From contig JAQFVV010012395.1 of assembly GCA_028023455.1 (NCBI GenBank), positions 4,398,001 through 4,462,000 on the forward strand: DNA of 64,000 bases. The letters run 5' to 3'. The notes beneath the pieces are model-generated. The model was not told where the DNA came from, ran no database searches, and saw only the letters and a program-made list of their open reading frames with translations. The position numbers and the translations under genes were made by a program. This DNA is from Epiperipatus broadwayi. Taxonomy: Eukaryota > Onychophora > Udeonychophora > Euonychophora > Peripatidae. How positions within the stretch are numbered: position 1 is the first letter of the stretch; every line of letters begins with the position of its first letter. Below are positions 59,586 to 64,000 of this stretch, piece after piece.

Positions 59586-60616
59586 AATTATAATAAATAA
59601 TAAAAATATATACAACAGCTATATAAATATATTTTAATAATAATTATCCATAAAAAGCCTTTTTCAGCATATAGTTTTGTGCTGTTTTCAAGTGGTAAGC
59701 ATTTATTTTAATGTTAACCAAATAAAATAACAATAATATCAAAATAAAACACAAATAAAATTATGATATAGAGATTCAATGAAATTTCAAAGAATTGATT
59801 ATATAGCATAATAATATACAGAATAAATAAAACATACTGTATACAATGAATAATTTTTCTGTAGTGTAATTTTCACTACACCACTCTCACACAACGTAGG
59901 AACTAGTTTCTATCCGCTTTTAACACCTTGTAGTCCCTATCTTGCATATAGTGGTGTAGTGAAAATTACAGAAAAAATATTCATTAAGTGGATAGTCTCT
60001 AGTCTAATGAATGGCTAATAAAAATTATTAGGATATCCTATACAACTTTATATATATTATCTTATAATTTTCCATTCATTTTTAATTGACAAGTTATTAA
60101 TTAAATTTATTGAAGTTTTATAATTAGTCATACAATTATTTAAGTTATGCTTAATGTAGTATGTTTCATATGTTTGCCTTTTTGGATCTTTAATATTATA
60201 TTAAGCATAATTTAAATAATTATATGGATATTTATAAAACTTCAATAAATTTAGTTTGTAACTGGTCAATTAAAAGTGAATGGAAAATTACATAAGGTAG
60301 TATATATAAAGTATAGGGTATGTTTTATTCTGTATATTGTTATGTTGTATAGTCAATCTTTGACATTTTATTGAATCTTTGTATTATAATTTTATTTTGT
60401 TTTATTTCTATTGTATTTTGTTATTGTTGCTATTTTACTTCCGTCATAAAACACGAAATAATGTTCTATCCGCAATAATTGATTAACAGTTAAAATAGAT
60501 ACTTAACAATTGATAAGGATGCATAACCATGTACTGAAAAAGGCTTTATGTATAATTATTATTAATATATATTTATATTGCTGTTATATGATATTTTTAT
60601 TATTTATTATAATTAT
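59586..60616. repeat. 1-kb foldback with a small MITE-like element in one arm
   Basis: Arms about 59586-60150 and 60185-60616 are inverted copies; outer ends share 'aattataataaataataaaaata'-like sequence. Both ends carry the 'aaaaagcctttttcag' motif of the 6.4-kb foldback. The left arm is longer because of the element at 59845-59985. On the - strand a UUGAAAA...GAAAAAG hairpin (59663-59691) is a decayed relative of the motif at 6447-6496. Confidence 0.85.
59845..59985. mobile_element. MITE-like element, 140 bp with terminal inverted repeats of about 36-41 bp
   Basis: Left end 59845-59885 and right end 59950-59985 are inverted copies centred on 'gtgtaattttcactacacc'. The interior is 64 bp and non-coding. 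It is absent from the opposite arm of the surrounding foldback, so it is a later insertion or a local fold-back expansion. Target duplication cannot be separated from the palindromic ends. Confidence 0.65.
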
Positions 60617-60836
60617 AGATACTATATTACTCACATTAAAAAAAATTATTTGTATTTAAAGAAAATGTAACCTAAAAATCTGGTTTTTATAAAAATATAA
60701 ATTCACAGTGAAAAGTGAATCAACTTGGATATTTTTTTAACTACAAAAATCTTAAATACAACACAAATGAACTTTTTTTTTGTGAAATCTTATGTTCATA
60801 AATAATGAATAACATTTTTAAAAGTGTACTCAAATC

Positions 60837-60940
60837 GTCAAGCATTGGTGGTCGAGAGGTCAGCGACAGCTGCTTTGCAAGCAGTTGTCCGGGTTAGCGG
60901 GTTCGCTTCCCAGCTGATGCTATGACACATAAGAAAAAAA
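60837..60940 (+). mobile_element. tRNA-like retroposon (SINE) with exact 16-bp target duplications
   Basis: Flanked by identical 16-bp direct repeats 'aaagtgtactcaaatc' (60821-60836 and 60941-60956). Inside: A-box-like 'TGGTGGTCGAGAGG', an anticodon arm GCUGC/GCAGU with loop TTTGCAA (anticodon position TGC), a long variable region, B box GGTTCGCTTCC (one change from consensus), a five-pair acceptor remnant AGCAT/ATGCT, a short tail and an A run before the second repeat. The T-stem has only three pairs, so it is not a working tRNA gene. Retroposition through LINE machinery is inferred. Confidence 0.85.
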
Positions 60941-61156
60941 AAAGTGTACTCAAATCTTTAAAAAATACGTATACCACCAAAATTTTATATGGAACCATCC
61001 AGTAAATAAAGCACTTTTTTTTTTTTAAAGTAATTTTTTACAATCTCTTTTTAACATCTCTTCAAATTTTTTTTTAAAAAAATTTAATTTATGACTTTTA
61101 TTTTATGACGTTTTAAAAGTTTATTTTATATTTTTAAAGTTTTTTTTTTTAAATTT

Positions 61157-61374
61157 ACTAACATTTTGTTCAACATTAATACCAAATCTATTAAAAGAAT
61201 AGGACATTAAAATGCTATTATAAATGGTACCTAGATCCCTTATTGTGCAATAATGAGTTCATCTACTAACATTTTGTTCAACATTAATACCAAATTTATT
61301 AAAAGAATAGGACATTAAAATGCTATTATAAATGGTACCTAGATCCCTTATTGTGCAATAATGAGTTCATCTAC
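61157..61374 (+). repeat. 109-bp tandem duplication, nearly identical copies
   Basis: Copies 61157-61265 and 61266-61374 differ at one visible base, so the duplication is recent. No coding content. Confidence 0.95.
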
Positions 61375-63229
61375 ATGTTATGCACATGATCTGGGATTCA
61401 GATGTAGATGTAACTTGAAGTTATGTAGATACCTAGGATTTTCTATGATGGTAGATTTTTTTTCCAACTAGCTAGTTAATAATTGATCTAATTAGCTATT
61501 CAAAATATTTTGGTACCTAGAAGTAAAATAAGAAAGTAAAATTACTAAAATTTACTAGCATTTGAGTAATCTGGCGAATACATTTTTTTTTCTTTTTTTT
61601 TTGGATGGATTCTGAGAAATCTTGGTTATAATATGAACTATTTACTATTATATTTAGAATGTAAAAGTAAAGTGTGTCTACTTAATTGTGCTGAGGTTCA
61701 TTTAATTCCCCTTTTTAAAATTGTTAGGTTCCTAATTGGATATATGTACTACCATTGTTGAGCCACCATTCCCATACCAAAGTAGACAAGAAGATTTGTT
61801 TTTTTGAAATGAAATAATATGTGTTGGTAAAAAAAAAGTAAACATAAAATTAATATGTTTGAAAATACGAAAATAATATAATTTTTTAAAAAACAAACAG
61901 ATTAATATCTTTGGTGAAAAAAAACAACTGAAAAATAAATATTTTCAATAAGTCTGATGAATATATGAGGGCAAACACAATTCTAAAGAAATTAAATTAG
62001 CAATAAGAGCAAATATAATTTCATAATTATAAGCAACAGGCACTACAATACACAAAGTAAACAATATAATTTATAAGAAAATAATTGACTTGTGGAAATG
62101 TGTTTCTTATTAATAATTTAATTTCTTTGAACCTCATCAATAATTTAAAACATTGAAGTTATGAGAAGTGACATACTCAAGCATTCTCTTATAACATTAC
62201 CCAATAGTGCAGTGAGAAAATAATGAAACATTTGAAATAAATGTACATATTTGCCTTGGAGTACTTTTTTGCCATACCTATTCATTTCCTATCACTTTGT
62301 GCAATTCAATGTTTATGGATTTTCATTTGTCAGTTATTTTCTTATGGATTTCGTGGTTTTATATTTCAGGTTATTATATAACCGAATTTGCCCTCATTGG
62401 CAATTTTAGTTTCTTCCCTAATGTTTACATTGATGATATTTATTGGAAATAATTGTTTTTAATCACATTTTATTGCTAAAAATATTGATTTCAAGTTTGT
62501 TTTCTATTCAAATTATTATGAAATTGTGTTTACCTTTGCCACTAATTTTATTTCTTTGGAATATAATCATCTTTTTTTCATTAAAGATAGTATTTTCAGA
62601 TTTGTTTTCTAAATAACATATTATTTTCATGTTTTCAAACAAATATTATTTTCAAACATATTTTCATTTGGATAAAAATAAACTTATCTATAGCATTTTC
62701 TCATTTACTTTGAAATGAAGATGATGGCTCCATCAATAAGTAATAATAAGTAAATGCAACTAGCATCAGATTTTTTATCTTCAGTCTTTTTTGTTCTCTG
62801 AACTATTCCAAATGAGGTTTCTCAAGTTATTGTAAAAGATTTAAACAATTTTGCAATTTGCTATATACAAATTACAGGAAAAATATGCTAATAGGACATA
62901 GGAGTCTGAAAGCCTAGTGATATCATCTAATGTCTGTTTGTGATCATTTAAATTTGCAGAAATGAGAATTTAGTGGTTGTATTAAGTAAAAGTGTACTTT
63001 GCTGGAGAAAAATGGGTTCTACTAATATCATATGAAAAATTCTAGATATTCTTCATCCTATTTCTTATAACTGAAATATGTTACTTAGACAAGTTAACAT
63101 GTTTAATGATGGCATACTGATTAACAGGATGGAATCTCATCAAATCATATTAAGAAGTGTCCTGGTATCGGAAGTCATTTACCCAGCATTAGTTATGGTG
63201 AAGGTGGCATGACAATTATTTAACAAGCC
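61375..63229. other. Gene-free AT-rich stretch
   Basis: No gene, RNA or repeat boundary supportable. Confidence 0.5.
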
Positions 63230-63400
63230 AAAACTCTCCATACTGCAGTGCCATCCTGTGCCAACCAGAGCAATCAATGGATGCCAGAAAGCCTGTGCAC
63301 AGGATGGCACTGCTGTATGGAGAGTTTTGCCTTGTTTAATAACAATTATGTACTAGTATAAGAGATAGTGATCATATGATGTTTGGTGGTTTAATGACAA
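63230..63400. repeat. Reduced foldback of family A with 32-bp arms
   Basis: Arms 63230-63261 and 63297-63328 pair with one mismatch across a 35-bp spacer containing 'caatcaatggatgccag'. Only the 3' part of family A is left, followed by its tail to about 63400. The ribozyme segment is deleted. Confidence 0.8.
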
Positions 63401-64000
63401 TTATTTATGAGGCTTTTCCAAAATTAATTTTACTATGCATTTTGTTTGTTCTGCAGATGTAAATCAACATTTTCATTATTGATAGAGTCTTACTTATAAG
63501 GATATGGAGAAAACTGTACTACCACATTAATGTGTGTATGATTGAAAATCTGTAAAATATGAAATTTTATTTTTTGTACGTATTCATGACTGCATGTAGA
63601 ATGGAATGTTTAACCTATTTTATAATCATATATGTATCAGTAATGAGTCATTAGAAGAAAAAAATGAATGTGTGTACATATGCATAATAATAAATAATCA
63701 TAATTCTGAATACCCATTGTAGTAATTGTTTTTAGTAATTGATATGCCTCTAACTTTAGCATTTGATAATATTTATTGTGATAGATCTGATCCTCTTATA
63801 TTAACTCCTCCTTGGTTATAAAAAAAGATTATGAACAAGTTTAACCAGAAGGGATAGTTTTAATCATTTTAGATATTAAGATAAAATTAAATGATAATCT
63901 TTAACATTTCATATTGCAACAGGGCAGGTATAATCAAACCCTGTTGCGATAATTAGACAAATACGTAATAGTATATTTAATGCATTATTAAAAAATATAT
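63401..64000. other. Gene-free AT-rich stretch to window end
   Basis: Nothing supportable beyond AT-rich sequence. Confidence 0.5.

Noticed and set aside
60837-60940. A functional tRNA-Ala(UGC) gene
   Set aside because: The T-stem has only three pairs, the acceptor stem five, and the unit has an A tail and target duplications. It is a retroposon.
1-64000. CRISPR arrays, operons, bacterial promoters or terminators
   Set aside because: No regularly spaced repeats with unique spacers and no gene clusters; the sequence is clearly eukaryotic.

Overview
This is nuclear DNA from an AT-rich invertebrate animal. Evidence: a long open reading frame that ends at a consensus GT splice donor, long introns, and many decayed eukaryotic retroelements (Penelope-like, RTE-type and other non-LTR elements, piggyBac, tRNA-derived SINE-like repeats). 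Nothing in the window fixes the phylum. No bacterial-style operon, CRISPR array or standard tRNA/rRNA gene was seen.

Only one host gene is convincing. A 716-codon coding exon (30693-32840, + strand) encodes a protein with six copies of a Cys-x2-Cys ... Cys-x2-Cys ... Gln-Trp module. I do not recognise the family. It has a YY1-like promoter element, a plausible 5'UTR intron, and a phase-0 donor at 32840/32841. Its following exons are not recognisable here, so much of 32.8-64 kb may be its first coding intron.

The rest is repeats. Left part: a 2.1-kb foldback (2.54-4.65 kb) with a second foldback inserted in one arm, a small foldback (6.4-6.6 kb), a weak reverse-transcriptase relic (10.2 kb), a nearly full-length but dead RTE-type LINE (12.34-15.8 kb, - strand) carrying a 640-bp secondary insertion, and two Penelope GIY-YIG endonuclease fragments (18.7-19.4 kb). 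Centre: a head-to-tail dimer of a 441-bp repeat (28.67-29.55 kb) just upstream of the gene. Right part: a Penelope-bearing foldback (38.4-38.9 kb), LINE pieces (37.9 and 39.8-40.7 kb), a dead piggyBac (41.2-43.4 kb), further foldbacks (44.3, 59.6-60.6, 63.2 kb), two Penelope 3' ends that run into tRNA-like sequences (51.2 and 57.0 kb), an RTE tail (55.7-56.1 kb), and a 104-bp tRNA-like retroposon with exact 16-bp target duplications (60.84 kb).

The most interesting signal is shared by most of these repeats: each carries a short sequence that folds on paper as a type I hammerhead ribozyme (CUGANGA-like core, hairpin, GAA, very short often palindromic stem III, then a distant stem I partner). 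Stem I and stem II show compensating changes between copies. The core positions equivalent to nucleotides 3 and 8 occur as C-G, U-A and A-U in different families. Three of these motifs lie 22-45 bp after the stop codon of a Penelope-like endonuclease fragment, which fits the known presence of hammerheads in Penelope-like elements. The 441-bp dimer resembles the known animal retrozymes. All folds were made by eye and need a covariance-model search and a cleavage assay.
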